A stretch of 64,000 bases of DNA, taken from the NCBI RefSeq assembly GCF_023195755.1, contig NZ_CP096203.1, positions 248,001 to 312,000 on the forward strand, given 5' to 3'. Positions within the stretch are counted from its first letter, which is position 1; every line of letters starts with the position of its first letter. The position numbers were made by a program, and so were the translations under genes. Positions 1 through 9,150 of the stretch are shown one piece after another. The stretch comes from Chryseobacterium nepalense. GTDB lineage: Bacteria > Bacteroidota > Bacteroidia > Flavobacteriales > Weeksellaceae. The notes under the pieces were generated by a model, which was given only the letters and a program-made list of their open reading frames with translations, did no database searches and was not told where the DNA came from.

Positions 1-8
1 TACTTTTG
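1..8 (+). promoter_or_regulatory. -7 promoter box (TACTTTTG)
   Basis: Exact match to the flavobacterial -7 consensus TAnnTTTG at the first bases of the window. The matching -33 element would lie outside it. Transcription would begin near position 14, so the ATG at 37 is a better start for the next gene than the ATG at 19, which would leave almost no leader. Confidence 0.55.
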
Positions 9-36
9 CATAGGCTGAATGCAAACTTTTTATTCT

Positions 37-732
37 ATGAATACATTTCCAGAACATCATCATATAGGCTTGGTTTTCTCATTTCCGGAATTGGTAAAAA
101 CACAATTTCGGGGAAATGTGAATGCTGTTTGCTGGGAAAGAAATCTGGAAGGTGATTTTCAGGAAATTGTATCAAAACTTAAACTGAAAGAGAATATTAC
201 AGAAGTTTTTATAGATGATCTTTTGGCACTTGATCTGTCTGAAAAAGGGAATACAGCAAGAGAAACCATCATAAAGGATATGCAGATGCTGTCGGATTTT
301 GGAGCAGCACCGTGCCTTAATTTATTGAAAAAATATGAGCGTGATGATGAATTTGATTTTATATCCACCGATGTTTATTCCTATCATGCAGACCGCTCCC
401 CAATAGAGACTTCTACTTTTTTATGTACATACTACGGAGCAGCAAGCGAACTTATCCCGAATGATCAATGCACGCAGAAAATTCTCATTCCTGAAATAAG
501 AGAATCCCTTAAAAAATTGTACGAAGGCTCCGATGAAGAGTTTGAAAATTTTCTGAAAGACAACTTTTTTGACCTTCATTATGCGGCAAATGAAGATGCG
601 AAACCGGTTAATTTAGGAAAGGGTAACCTATGGAGACTTGCAGTAGATCATCCCGGACAAAATGTTTTGCCCTGCATTCATCGGGCCCCGCAGGAAAATC
701 CGGAAGAATACCGTCTTCTGTTAATTTGTTAG
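37..732 (+). CDS. DUF1826-like protein of unknown function
   Basis: Soluble protein of about 231 aa without signal peptide or membrane segment. The middle contains a Y-H-A-D-R segment followed by FLCTYYGAASE, and the C-terminal part has the pattern LWRLAVDHPGQN then HRAP. A His/Asp-rich centre followed by 'CTY-G' and a late 'HR-P' is how I remember the DUF1826 family, whose function is unknown. An in-frame ATG lies 18 bases upstream at 19; I prefer 37 because of the -7 box at 1-8. It stands alone, with the next gene on the opposite strand. Family call is from memory of the motifs; function unassigned. Confidence 0.6.
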   Translation: MNTFPEHHHIGLVFSFPELVKTQFRGNVNAVCWERNLEGDFQEIVSKLKLKENITEVFIDDLLALDLSEKGNTARETIIKDMQMLSDFGAAPCLNLLKKYERDDEFDFISTDVYSYHADRSPIETSTFLCTYYGAASELIPNDQCTQKILIPEIRESLKKLYEGSDEEFENFLKDNFFDLHYAANEDAKPVNLGKGNLWRLAVDHPGQNVLPCIHRAPQENPEEYRLLLIC

Positions 733-822
733 TAGGCACTACTTTGTAATTTTATACTTTTGTTTCAGAATTCCTTTTTATTTGACGGAACAACATATTA
801 AAACGTTGGGATTAAATTGATA

Positions 823-1344
823 TTAAAAAAGTTTGTCAATCACTTTTCTCGTCTGCTCCATCGCCACGCCAAATACTAGATGTGACCCGAATTCCCATAC
901 CCACCAGGATGTTGGCATTTCGGAAACTTTTCCCTGTAGATTAAGAGCCGGAACGGTAGAACCGTGGGTTAATGCCCAAACCGCTGTTCCTGCTGCAATA
1001 CCTTCGCTTGCTGTGAATTTTTTTCTTTTATCTGTCAGAAAAACATAGCTTACTCCAATCAATGCTCCTAAGGTATAATGGATAATTTTCATGGATTTCA
1101 TTGTGCTATTATATGAAAGTTCTTTTCCTGTTATCTCAGAATATACTTTTTTAGCCAAAACCGCCGGCGGCATATTTTCCGCCTGATGGGTTACATCTGC
1201 ACCACGCAACTTCAGTTCATCTTCTTTGGGCGGAAATTTTTTTTCTCCTATTTTCTGAAGTGGTGGTTCTGCAAGAGATTTGACATAAGAAGCAATCAGT
1301 CCTACAGCAACTCCCTTTATTAATATTTTTGTAATGGTATTCAT
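823..1344 (-). CDS. DUF1440/YagU-like membrane protein
   Basis: A 173-aa protein with a hydrophobic N-terminus (residues about 6-22) and further hydrophobic stretches around residues 88-105, 115-130 and 148-162. The C-terminal half (HYTLGALIGVSY, then EGIAAG and WVWEFGSHLVFG) resembles E. coli YagU of the DUF1440 family, inner-membrane proteins of unclear role. The ATG at 1344 is the only sensible start. A long perfect hairpin (1374-1414) separates it from the DJ-1 gene upstream on the same strand, so it probably has its own promoter. Function unknown. Confidence 0.55.
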   Translation of the reverse strand: MNTITKILIKGVAVGLIASYVKSLAEPPLQKIGEKKFPPKEDELKLRGADVTHQAENMPPAVLAKKVYSEITGKELSYNSTMKSMKIIHYTLGALIGVSYVFLTDKRKKFTASEGIAAGTAVWALTHGSTVPALNLQGKVSEMPTSWWVWEFGSHLVFGVAMEQTRKVIDKLF

Positions 1345-1373
1345 TTTTATAATGTAAGTTTGTTTATTTGGGC

Positions 1374-1414
1374 AGATTTTCGGGCGGCCGTTGAAAACGG
1401 CCGCCCGAAAATCT
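1374..1414 (-). terminator. Strong hairpin terminator, 19-bp perfect stem
   Basis: Perfect inverted repeat of 19 bases (1374-1392 and 1396-1414) with a 3-base loop. The GC-rich core is flanked by A/T tracts inside the stem, so either strand ends in U-rich sequence. It sits just after the stop of the DJ-1 gene (minus strand) and before the DUF1440-like gene, which fits termination of the DJ-1 transcript. Confidence 0.75.
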
Positions 1415-1433
1415 TATATTCAAAAAAACTAAA

Positions 1434-2114
1434 TTATTTCTTCAGAACAGACATTAATTTTTCTGCAACACCTTCTGAAGAAGCCGGGTTTTGTCCGGTA
1501 ATCAGTAATCCGTCCTGCACAACATGTACGCCCCAGTCGTCTGTTCTGGTATAGTGTCCGCCTGATTTTTTGAGTTCATCTTCAACAAGGAAAGGCACAA
1601 TCTCTGTAAGCTGAACAGCCTCCTCTTCACTATTTGAAAAACCGGTAACATTTTTATCTTTAACAAAAGGATTACCGTTTTCGAGAACGATATCTTTAAA
1701 AACTCCAGGAGCATGACAAACCGCTGCTACTGGCTTCTCATTATTGTAAAAATCAAGGATCAATTGCTGAGAATCTTTGTCAAAAGCAAGATCCCAAAGC
1801 GGACCGTGGCCTCCCGGATAAAAAACAGCATCAAAATCAGCTGCTTTCTGATCACTCAGTTTTTTGGTATTGGCAATGATATTTTTTACTTCTTCATCCT
1901 GATAATAACGTTTTGTTGCAGTGGTCTGCGCATCAGGATCTTCACTTTTCGGATCAATAGGAGCCTGTCCGCCTTTTGGGGTTGCTACGGTAATATCAAA
2001 TCCCGCATCTTTCAGTAGATAATAAGGTGCTGCAAATTCTTCTACCCAGAATCCTGTTTTTTTTCCTGTATTTCCCAACTCATCATGGGAGGTTACTACG
2101 AATAGTATTTTCAT
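1434..2114 (-). CDS. DJ-1/PfpI family protein (Hsp31-like type 1 glutamine amidotransferase fold)
   Basis: A 226-aa cytoplasmic protein with the complete DJ-1/PfpI fold. FDAVFYPGGHGPLWDL precedes the nucleophile elbow AVCHAPG, which holds the expected Cys and His (around residues 133-134). The N-terminal MKILFVVTSHDEL and the EE-A-PYYLLKDAGFDIT-A-P stretch place it with the Hsp31/glyoxalase III-like subgroup rather than short PfpI proteases. Members of that subgroup act as methylglyoxal hydratases, deglycase-type enzymes or chaperones in stress; which applies here cannot be read from sequence. A copy of the TRTGGTATRT motif lies upstream at 2290-2299 and a strong terminator follows the gene. 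Confidence 0.88.
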   Translation of the reverse strand: MKILFVVTSHDELGNTGKKTGFWVEEFAAPYYLLKDAGFDITVATPKGGQAPIDPKSEDPDAQTTATKRYYQDEEVKNIIANTKKLSDQKAADFDAVFYPGGHGPLWDLAFDKDSQQLILDFYNNEKPVAAVCHAPGVFKDIVLENGNPFVKDKNVTGFSNSEEEAVQLTEIVPFLVEDELKKSGGHYTRTDDWGVHVVQDGLLITGQNPASSEGVAEKLMSVLKK

Positions 2115-2289
2115 TGTATTTATTTTATGGTTGATTTTTTAATAGATTTAGGTTGAAAAGTGTACTGTTTTTCAATAGAATGACAAGTTTTATCAATAGA
2201 AAATCCTGCCTTTTCTTAGGCACTTTTCACACCATATTCGGGTACTACTATACAACTTTATTGCCAATCAGGATCAAAATCAAATAAAA

Positions 2290-2299
2290 TGTGGTATGT
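2290..2299 (-). promoter_or_regulatory. Candidate operator TRTGGTATRT, copy 1
   Basis: TGTGGTATGT on the plus strand, in the gap between the sigma factor stop and the DJ-1 gene start. The same 10-mer pattern occurs at 14521, 16189, 19722 and 19825, always in this orientation and always in a gap upstream of minus-strand genes. The regulator is unknown. Confidence 0.4.
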
Positions 2300-2336
2300 A
2301 ATGAATAGATTAAAAAGAAGGAAATATTTCTTTGAT

Positions 2337-2960
2337 CTATTGACTTTTCATCAGAAGCTCGATCATGAGGATAATAGAAATAAATTTCTTAGAAGACTGA
2401 TATTTGGGATTCAGCTGTTCCCGGATTTCACCCAGCGCATTGCTCAGCTTGTTGCTGACGGTTTTATTGCTCAAGCCTAATGTTTCAGCAGTTTCATCTA
2501 CCGACATATTTTTGCGAATTCTCATGTCATATACCTTTTGCTCAGTGGCAGGAAGTGTTGAAACAACTTCGTCAATCATTGCAAAAAGATCAGTAATTTC
2601 ATATTCGTCAAGAATTTCAAAATATTCTGTATCAGTAAGGTGTACAAAATTTTCAGATTCGTCAATGCTTACGGTAGCCCATTCTTTTTTATGGCTGTTG
2701 AAATAATCAATCACCCGGTAATGAAGATGCTTCAGGAAATACCCTTTTGCACTTTCGTTTCCGTCGGTCTGGATGCTTTCTGTATCTTCCAGAACTTTTA
2801 TCCATAGATTCTGAAGTAATTCTTCTGCCAATTCCTTGTCTTTGGTTCGTGCAAAAACAAAACGGTACAAATCATCCCAATACCTTTCATAGAGTATCAT
2901 AAAAGCCGGCCGGTCGCCTGTTTTTATTTTTTTCAATAAGATGTGATCCGTCTGATTCAT
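2337..2960 (-). CDS. RNA polymerase ECF sigma-70 factor (FecI-like)
   Basis: A 207-aa sigma factor. Region 2 covers residues about 20-90 (FMILYERYWDDLYRFVFA, then AEELLQNLWIKVLE). Region 4 covers about 125-185, with the helix-turn-helix SVDETAETLGLSNKTVSNKL. The extreme C-terminus is unusually hydrophobic (FISIILMIELLM). It is divergent from a FecR anti-sigma factor and an STN-type TonB receptor, the standard trans-envelope signalling trio: receptor occupancy is relayed through FecR to release the sigma factor, which then transcribes the receptor operon. A -7 box lies only 5 bases before the start codon. Confidence 0.92.
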   Translation of the reverse strand: MNQTDHILLKKIKTGDRPAFMILYERYWDDLYRFVFARTKDKELAEELLQNLWIKVLEDTESIQTDGNESAKGYFLKHLHYRVIDYFNSHKKEWATVSIDESENFVHLTDTEYFEILDEYEITDLFAMIDEVVSTLPATEQKVYDMRIRKNMSVDETAETLGLSNKTVSNKLSNALGEIREQLNPKYQSSKKFISIILMIELLMKSQ

Positions 2961-2965
2961 TGATG

Positions 2966-2973
2966 CAAAATTA
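2966..2973 (-). promoter_or_regulatory. -7 promoter box for the sigma factor gene
   Basis: The minus strand reads TAATTTTG, an exact TAnnTTTG match. It ends 5 bases before the sigma factor ATG, so the mRNA would have almost no leader. No clear -33 TTG is seen at the usual 17-23 base spacing. Confidence 0.45.
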
Positions 2974-3194
2974 CCTAAACGAAAATTAACTTTTTGTGAA
3001 CTTTGGGGAATGTAATATTAATTATTTCTGAAAATGAGACATGAATAATGGAACGAATTTTTATAAATGATTAAAAAACACCGCAAATTGTTAACAAGTC
3101 GATCCTAATATAAATACAATGTTAAATTCTTGCTGGGGAAGTTTTTCATTTTCGCTGTTTTATAGATGTAACGGCAAACGTTGATCAGGCATTT

Positions 3195-4139
3195 ATGAAA
3201 AACCTACAGTATAAAGAAATTCAGGCATTCGTTTTCAGACTTTGGGAAAGGGAGGTTACTGAAGAAAAAATTTCAGAAAAAGAAAAACAACTTTTAGAGC
3301 AATGGAAAACCGGTGTGGAAAAAAATCTGGATGAACACTATATGAAAGAATCAAGAGAAAGAGTTCTGTTTTCTTTGGAACCTTATTTTGCATCAAGACA
3401 TATTTCACATCATTCGAATACGTTTAAAAAACATTTTTTCCGGATAGCGGCTGCAATTATATTGCTTTTTACGGTAGGTGGTTTTTTCATCTATCATTCG
3501 TTCTTTAAGGCGGACAAATATTATGCAGAATCTGCCAATAGAAAAATAATACTGGCAGACGGTTCAGTTGTCATATTGCTTCCCGGTTCGCAGCTTACGG
3601 TAGAAAAGTCTTTTCCACAGGATACCCGGATTGTTGATCTGAAAGGGAACGCTGTTTTCACGGTGGCAAAATCAAAAAAACATCCGTTCATTGTACATGC
3701 TGAAGGTTTCAGTACAAAAGTATTGGGAACTGTTTTTAAAATTACACAAACCGGAAACAGTAAAACAGTAGATCTTTATGAAGGAAAAGTTGCCGTTTCT
3801 TACGCGGGTGCTCCGGTCGCTTTTCTGAAGCCTCATCAGAAATGGACGAATTTCGGGATTTCACGCACTGCAGCTGTAATTTCTTATGAAAAAGAAAAAA
3901 CTACTCATAAAATATTTCCGTCTTTATTATCATTAAGCTTTAATGATGTTATGATGAAGGAAGTAGCGGAAGTTCTTCAGAAAAACTACGGTATCAGTAT
4001 CATTTACCCTAAAGAATTTGCAGAAAAGAAAATAACCGCCGATTTCACAGGTGGTAGTACTGACGAAAATATTGAAGCACTTGCTTTCATACTTGGACTT
4101 GAAGTACAAAAAGAAAAGCAGACCTACATTCTTAAATAA
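3195..4139 (+). CDS. FecR family anti-sigma factor
   Basis: A 314-aa inner-membrane protein: N-terminal cytoplasmic sigma-binding part (1-80), one transmembrane segment (about 82-100), then a periplasmic FecR domain (about 108-200, with ADGSVVILLPGSQLTV and TKVLGTVFKI). A C-terminal domain of the DUF4974/STN-like type follows (about 248-314, LSFNDVMMKEVAEVLQKNYG), common in Bacteroidota FecR proteins. It should hold the divergent ECF sigma factor inactive until signalled by the downstream TonB receptor through the latter's STN domain. The receptor starts 49 bases downstream, probably in the same transcript. Confidence 0.92.
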   Translation: MKNLQYKEIQAFVFRLWEREVTEEKISEKEKQLLEQWKTGVEKNLDEHYMKESRERVLFSLEPYFASRHISHHSNTFKKHFFRIAAAIILLFTVGGFFIYHSFFKADKYYAESANRKIILADGSVVILLPGSQLTVEKSFPQDTRIVDLKGNAVFTVAKSKKHPFIVHAEGFSTKVLGTVFKITQTGNSKTVDLYEGKVAVSYAGAPVAFLKPHQKWTNFGISRTAAVISYEKEKTTHKIFPSLLSLSFNDVMMKEVAEVLQKNYGISIIYPKEFAEKKITADFTGGSTDENIEALAFILGLEVQKEKQTYILK

Positions 4140-4188
4140 TACCAATTAAACTAATAATCAGATCAATATAATAAAGTAAACACTAGAA

Positions 4189-7100
4189 ATGAAAAGTTTG
4201 AAATGTAGTTTTACCATTGCGGCCATATTTTTTTCGATAGCGGCAGAGGCGCAGGAATTGTCACAGAAAGTGTCGTTTACGGCTCCGGCAGGAAGGTCTT
4301 TGATCGAAGTGCTGGAAGAATTTGCAGGTAAAACAGGAATGAGATTGGCTTATTCAAAGACAGATATTAAAGATGTAAAAATAAAAAAAATACAGTGTGA
4401 AAATATTCCTGTTCATCGATGTCTGGACGATTTAACCACCGGGCTTCCTGTAGTATATCGGCTTCGTGGAGATCTTATTTCGGTTAAATATAATGCATCT
4501 GAAGTTTCCGTATCGGGAAACGGAAGAATATCCGGAAAAATAGTGGATGAAGTCGGGAATCCGGTTGCAGGTGCAGAAGTCAGTATTGCAGGCAGAAAAA
4601 CCGTAACTGATAACAACGGAGATTTTGTGATAGAACTTCCCTCAGGAATCTATACGTTAACGGTAAAGTCTCCCAAATACAACTCTTTACGTGTAGAAAA
4701 ACTGCAGGTAAAAGATAATACAATCAATACCGTTTCTTTTGCCATGCGGTCGGTTTCGGATAAAGTTTCAGATATAAAAGAAGTGGTGATCACGGCGACA
4801 AAAAAAGCAGATACACAGGCCGGATTATTAACGCAGCAAAAAAAAGCTGCTCAGATGAGTGATGGAATCTCGGCAGAACAGATTTCAAAAACACCGGATA
4901 ATGATTTGGGTGCAACTCTGAAAAGAGTAACGGGCGTCACTACTATCGATAATAAATATGTGGTAGTACGATCCATGGGTGAGCGCTGGAATACCGCTGC
5001 GATGGATGGAATCAACCTTCCAAGTACGGAAGCCTATAACCAGAATTTTTCCTTTGATATTATTCCGAATTCTATGGTGGAAAGTGTTGTGATCAGTAAA
5101 ACCGCAACACCCGATATGAATGCAAGTTTTGCCGGAGGATTTGTAGAAGTAAAAACAAAGGACATTCCTAATGAAAATTTTACAACTGTGACATTGGGAA
5201 CTTCTTATAATGATATCGCAACTTTTAAAGAATTTCTTACCCGGAAAAGAGGGAAATATGATTACTTCGGCTATGACGATGGAACAAGAGATTTTCCTCT
5301 GGACCTTGTGTACACAGATTGGAATAATCCGTTGTTTTTTGAACAGTCAAAGCGTTTTGTTAATGATAATTTTACCAATTATAAGACGAAGGCAGATCTG
5401 AATTCCAATATGCAATTAGCATTGGGAAGAAGTTTTAAATTGAAAAATGATAATAAATGGGGACTTGCCGGCGCACTGACTATTCGGAACGAACAAAATA
5501 AACTAGATATAGATCACACTGGAAGGGGAGGATGGCTGGATAATGCAGGACTTATCAACAACTGGCAGGAATTGGGAGTGGCACCAGTGAAGTTTTTTAA
5601 TTTTAAAAATAAAGGAGCGTCTTACAGTTACAATTCCACCATCGGAGCAATGCTGAATTTCGGATTGCAGCTGGGAAAGAACAGGCTGTCCTTCCGTAAC
5701 TCATATACGCATATTTACGATCAGACCCTTACAAGAATTACGGGATGGAACGAGTATACCGGCGGTACCGGCCAGCCGGCAATGGCAGAAGGTTCATACA
5801 ATTATTTTTATAATGGGATCATCCCTGATAACGATCCTTCTCAGCTTGCTGCCCTGGATCGTCCTTATACGGATAATACGGATTATCCTGTTTATCAGAC
5901 CTTATTGCAGAATAAGCTGGAGGGAAACCACAAGATAAAAGAGGTGGAAATCAACTGGTTTGCTGCAAGAACAGGTGTAATTTCAGATACTAAAGATTAT
6001 ACACAGTACCAGACTTTTTATGATTTTGTGGGAAGTGAAATTTTAACCTACCATCAGATTTATAATTCAGGGAATAATTTTTCAAGAGGATATATCGGAA
6101 ATAAAGAAACCGATTATAATTTCGGAGCTTCGGCAAAATGGAACATGAATGCCGGAAACTTTAAGACCGATATCAAAATAGGGTACGCCGGTGCTCTGAA
6201 AAGCAATACCAACGAGCAGCAGAAATTTTTCCTGAAAGTGGATGAAAACCGTGATGTTCCCAATAGTGAAAAAAATTACCTGAAAATGTACGGTCTGCTT
6301 TCAGATTGGTTTGATGGTTCACACTATACGCAGGGAGGCATCGGGTGGCAGACCAAACCGCTTTACAAAAGTGATACATATGAAGGAGAGGTAGATCAGC
6401 ATGCAACCTACATCATGTTTGATAACCGCTGGAAAAACAAATTGAGACTGGTTTGGGGAGTTCGCGCCGAATATTTTAAATATACACTTATCTCTCAGCA
6501 GCTGGATGCAGATGATCCTAGAAACGTAACCAAAGGATCTATTGAAGAAAAGCCGTGGCAATGGATGCCTTCTGCCAACTTCACGTACAGCCCTTCCAGT
6601 AAAATTAATGTGAGGCTTGCGTATAACAGATCGGTAATCCGGCCACAATTTAATGAAAGAACCGGTCTGCCTTATTTTGATCCTGTTGCCAATGGGTTGA
6701 TTTACAATACGGAAATGACCTCTTCCGTAATCAATAATTATGATTTCAAATTTGAATGGTTTCCTAATTTGGGCGAAATTATTTCAGCAGGGTTATACTA
6801 CAAAAATATCGATCGGCCAATAGAACGTGAAGGTTTTATTTCTAATGAAGGAAATCTTTTTTTATACAATGGAAATTCAAAAAATGCAAAACTGAAAGGA
6901 TTTGAAGTGGAGGTAAAGAAAAGTTTGGGTTTTATACAAGAGAGCTTTTTTCTGCAGCATCTTTTTATTAGCGGAAACTTTACTTATAACACGACGAAGG
7001 TAATCGCTTTTAAAGACCGTTACAAAACTGAAGATACCGATGAGACTTATGAAGTGGAACGGCCGCTGTATGGACAGACACCCTATGCTTACAATCTTGG

Positions 7101-7491
7101 ACTTTTATATGACGGAGAGCGCCTTGGAGTGAACTTCCTGTACAATGCCAAAGGAGACCAGTACATCACTGTAGGATATGCTTACATCGGGGAAGAGATC
7201 CAGAGGCCTTATGCGGTGGCAGATGCACAGATTTCTTACAAATTGTTAAGGAATAAAAACTTAGAAGTAAAATTTAATGTCAGAAACCTGTTTAACAGGG
7301 TAAAAGAATTTTACAACAATTTCAATTCCTATTCAGTCTTTAAAGGATCCGGAACGGATTATCAGACGCAGCGAGAAGCGCTTGAGCTTCTACCCGGGGC
7401 TACCGATAAATATGATAAAGATATAGACAGGATATTGTTCAGAGCTTATAACGGAAGAACTTTCGGGTTAAGCGTGAATTATACTTTCTAA
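4189..7491 (+). CDS. TonB-dependent outer membrane receptor with STN signalling domain
   Basis: An 1100-aa receptor. A signal peptide ends at about residue 22 (AEAQE). A secretin/TonB short N-terminal domain covers about 30-105, a carboxypeptidase-regulatory-like Ig domain about 110-190 (GRISGKIVDEVGNPVAGA), a plug about 195-330 and the beta-barrel runs to the terminal aromatic residues GLSVNYTF. The STN domain marks it as a transducer that contacts FecR. The substrate is not readable. The genes downstream encode a beta-helix lipoprotein, a T9SS-secreted protein and a peptidase, so a peptide, protein or carried metal are all possible. No SusD partner is present. Confidence 0.93.
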   Translation: MKSLKCSFTIAAIFFSIAAEAQELSQKVSFTAPAGRSLIEVLEEFAGKTGMRLAYSKTDIKDVKIKKIQCENIPVHRCLDDLTTGLPVVYRLRGDLISVKYNASEVSVSGNGRISGKIVDEVGNPVAGAEVSIAGRKTVTDNNGDFVIELPSGIYTLTVKSPKYNSLRVEKLQVKDNTINTVSFAMRSVSDKVSDIKEVVITATKKADTQAGLLTQQKKAAQMSDGISAEQISKTPDNDLGATLKRVTGVTTIDNKYVVVRSMGERWNTAAMDGINLPSTEAYNQNFSFDIIPNSMVESVVISKTATPDMNASFAGGFVEVKTKDIPNENFTTVTLGTSYNDIATFKEFLTRKRGKYDYFGYDDGTRDFPLDLVYTDWNNPLFFEQSKRFVNDNFTNYKTKADLNSNMQLALGRSFKLKNDNKWGLAGALTIRNEQNKLDIDHTGRGGWLDNAGLINNWQELGVAPVKFFNFKNKGASYSYNSTIGAMLNFGLQLGKNRLSFRNSYTHIYDQTLTRITGWNEYTGGTGQPAMAEGSYNYFYNGIIPDNDPSQLAALDRPYTDNTDYPVYQTLLQNKLEGNHKIKEVEINWFAARTGVISDTKDYTQYQTFYDFVGSEILTYHQIYNSGNNFSRGYIGNKETDYNFGASAKWNMNAGNFKTDIKIGYAGALKSNTNEQQKFFLKVDENRDVPNSEKNYLKMYGLLSDWFDGSHYTQGGIGWQTKPLYKSDTYEGEVDQHATYIMFDNRWKNKLRLVWGVRAEYFKYTLISQQLDADDPRNVTKGSIEEKPWQWMPSANFTYSPSSKINVRLAYNRSVIRPQFNERTGLPYFDPVANGLIYNTEMTSSVINNYDFKFEWFPNLGEIISAGLYYKNIDRPIEREGFISNEGNLFLYNGNSKNAKLKGFEVEVKKSLGFIQESFFLQHLFISGNFTYNTTKVIAFKDRYKTEDTDETYEVERPLYGQTPYAYNLGLLYDGERLGVNFLYNAKGDQYITVGYAYIGEEIQRPYAVADAQISYKLLRNKNLEVKFNVRNLFNRVKEFYNNFNSYSVFKGSGTDYQTQREALELLPGATDKYDKDIDRILFRAYNGRTFGLSVNYTF

Positions 7492-7560
7492 ATAAATGAA
7501 TATTCAGTAAAGAGCTCATTGAAATGTTACAGGTCATATCCTGATGATTTGAATCAATAT

Positions 7561-7623
7561 AATACTGATGATGCGCGCCACAGTATTGATTCGGAAAAAG
7601 CTGATACCTTCCCGAATATCAGC
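7561..7623 (+). other. Structured intergenic segment with competing inverted repeats
   Basis: The 289-base gap between the TonB receptor and the next gene holds three inverted repeats: AATACTG/CAGTATT (7561-7567, 7581-7587), ATTCGG/CCGAAT (7589-7594, 7612-7617) and GCTGATA/TATCAGC (7600-7606, 7617-7623). The last two overlap, so only one can form at a time. There is no T-run after them, so this is not a standard terminator. The rest of the gap shows nothing else. Confidence 0.35.
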
Positions 7624-7780
7624 AATGAAAAATAGGGGACTCTTCATTATAGCTCCTCATGTAATGTTGGGTAAAAATAACCAAATCGCAGAAATACAGA
7701 GGCGGGTATTTCTAAATATTTAAAAACATCAGGTCTGGAAAAACTTAGATAAAAGGCTTGATCATTCAAAAACTTTAACA

Positions 7781-9082
7781 ATGAGAAAATTAACTTTAAT
7801 CGCAGTTACAGCTTTATCTCTTACAGCTTGTCAGCATGAAACTTTAGCAGATGCTACGACACCGTTCGAAATGCAGTCTGCTTCTGCAGAATATTTAACA
7901 GCTTCTTCACTTCCTGTTACCACAGTAAGCGGAGCCATTACATCAAATACTACATGGAGCGGAGTTGTTGAGCTTGATGGTATTGTAACTGTAAAAAACG
8001 GAGCGGTACTTACCATTCAGCCGGGAACATTTATTAAGGCAAAGCCAACTGCTGCCAATACGGCCACCGGAGTATTGGTAATTTCAAGAGGAAGCAGGCT
8101 TGATGCTCAGGGAACTTCTTCTCAGCCAATTGTTTTCACAAGCTACAACTTATTGGATGGTGACGAAAGCACAACCGCTAAGCCTGGAGATTTTGGAGGG
8201 GTAATCATGCTGGGAGCTGCACCGACCAACAAACCGACCACTACGGTAATCGAGGGGTTATCCGGAGCAGATTACCAGTACGGAGGCTCTAATGCTTCAG
8301 ACAACAGCGGAATTCTGAAGTACGCCCGTATCGAATTTGCAGGGTACGATCTTCTTGCTCCTAATTCAGGAAACGAAATCAACGGATTAACTTTAGGAGG
8401 AGTTGGAAGCGGTACTACTTTGGATCACATCCAGGTTGCTTACGGTAGAGACGATTCTTTCGAATTCTTCGGAGGTACTGTAAATGCATCAAATCTTATT
8501 TCTTTTGCATCGGATGATGATAACTTCGATTTCGATTTCGGATACAGCGGAACAATTGACTGTGCTCTGGCATTGGCAGATCAAAATTCTACGCACAGTC
8601 TTAGTGGTTCTAATCCTGATTCTAATGGTATTGAGCTTGATAACGACGGAACTGGTTCTTCTGCTTCACCATTTACGCATCCGGTAATCAACAATCTTAC
8701 GATTGTAGGAGCGGGTACTTCTTCATTCGGAGCTTTGTATGAAAATGCAATTCACGTGAGAAGAAATGGAAAATTAACATTAAACAATGCTACGGTAACG
8801 GGCTATCCTGTTGGGGTACTATTGGAAACGGTAAGCGGTGCTCCTGTGAACCTTTCTGATCTTAATTTTACGAATGTACAGGCTTATGGATATACTTTCA
8901 ATTTTGCTTCATTAGTAGGATCTACAAAGTCTGCACTTACTGTTTCCGGAGGTACGGCAACCACACTTAACGGAGGTATGCCTCAGCCGTTCTTCAACTC
9001 AGGTACTGTTGATCTTGGATCAAGAAACTGCGGAAATTTCTTTGCTTCCTGGACTAAATATGATTTCTCAATCGTAGAATAA
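7781..9082 (+). CDS. Predicted beta-helix surface or periplasmic lipoprotein
   Basis: A 433-aa lipoprotein: signal sequence with lipobox LTAC (Cys at residue 17). From about 50 to 430 it is a Gly/Asn/Thr-rich repetitive region with short beta-strand repeats (GAVLTIQPGTFIKAK, FGGVIMLGAAPTN, IDCALALADQNS), typical of right-handed beta-helices. Proteins of this type are often found next to TonB receptors in Bacteroidota, with unknown substrates. It has no T9SS sorting domain. It lies 289 bases after the receptor and is followed by a clear terminator at 9091-9129, so it may be transcribed separately or at a level different from the next gene. Confidence 0.72.
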   Translation: MRKLTLIAVTALSLTACQHETLADATTPFEMQSASAEYLTASSLPVTTVSGAITSNTTWSGVVELDGIVTVKNGAVLTIQPGTFIKAKPTAANTATGVLVISRGSRLDAQGTSSQPIVFTSYNLLDGDESTTAKPGDFGGVIMLGAAPTNKPTTTVIEGLSGADYQYGGSNASDNSGILKYARIEFAGYDLLAPNSGNEINGLTLGGVGSGTTLDHIQVAYGRDDSFEFFGGTVNASNLISFASDDDNFDFDFGYSGTIDCALALADQNSTHSLSGSNPDSNGIELDNDGTGSSASPFTHPVINNLTIVGAGTSSFGALYENAIHVRRNGKLTLNNATVTGYPVGVLLETVSGAPVNLSDLNFTNVQAYGYTFNFASLVGSTKSALTVSGGTATTLNGGMPQPFFNSGTVDLGSRNCGNFFASWTKYDFSIVE

Positions 9083-9090
9083 CTTTCAAT

Positions 9091-9129
9091 GCAGGAAATA
9101 GTGGAGATGCTGCTGTTTCCTGCTTTTTT
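9091..9129 (+). terminator. Intrinsic terminator
   Basis: GCAGGAAA (9091-9098) pairs with TTTCCTGC (9116-9123), followed by six T residues. It lies directly after the beta-helix lipoprotein gene. Confidence 0.8.
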
Positions 9130-9150
9130 AATCTGATAAATATTTTCATA

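Noticed and set aside
755..762. Exact TACTTTTG box on the plus strand
   Set aside because: It points into the 3' end of a minus-strand gene, has no -33 element at suitable spacing and no plus-strand gene follows. Probably chance.
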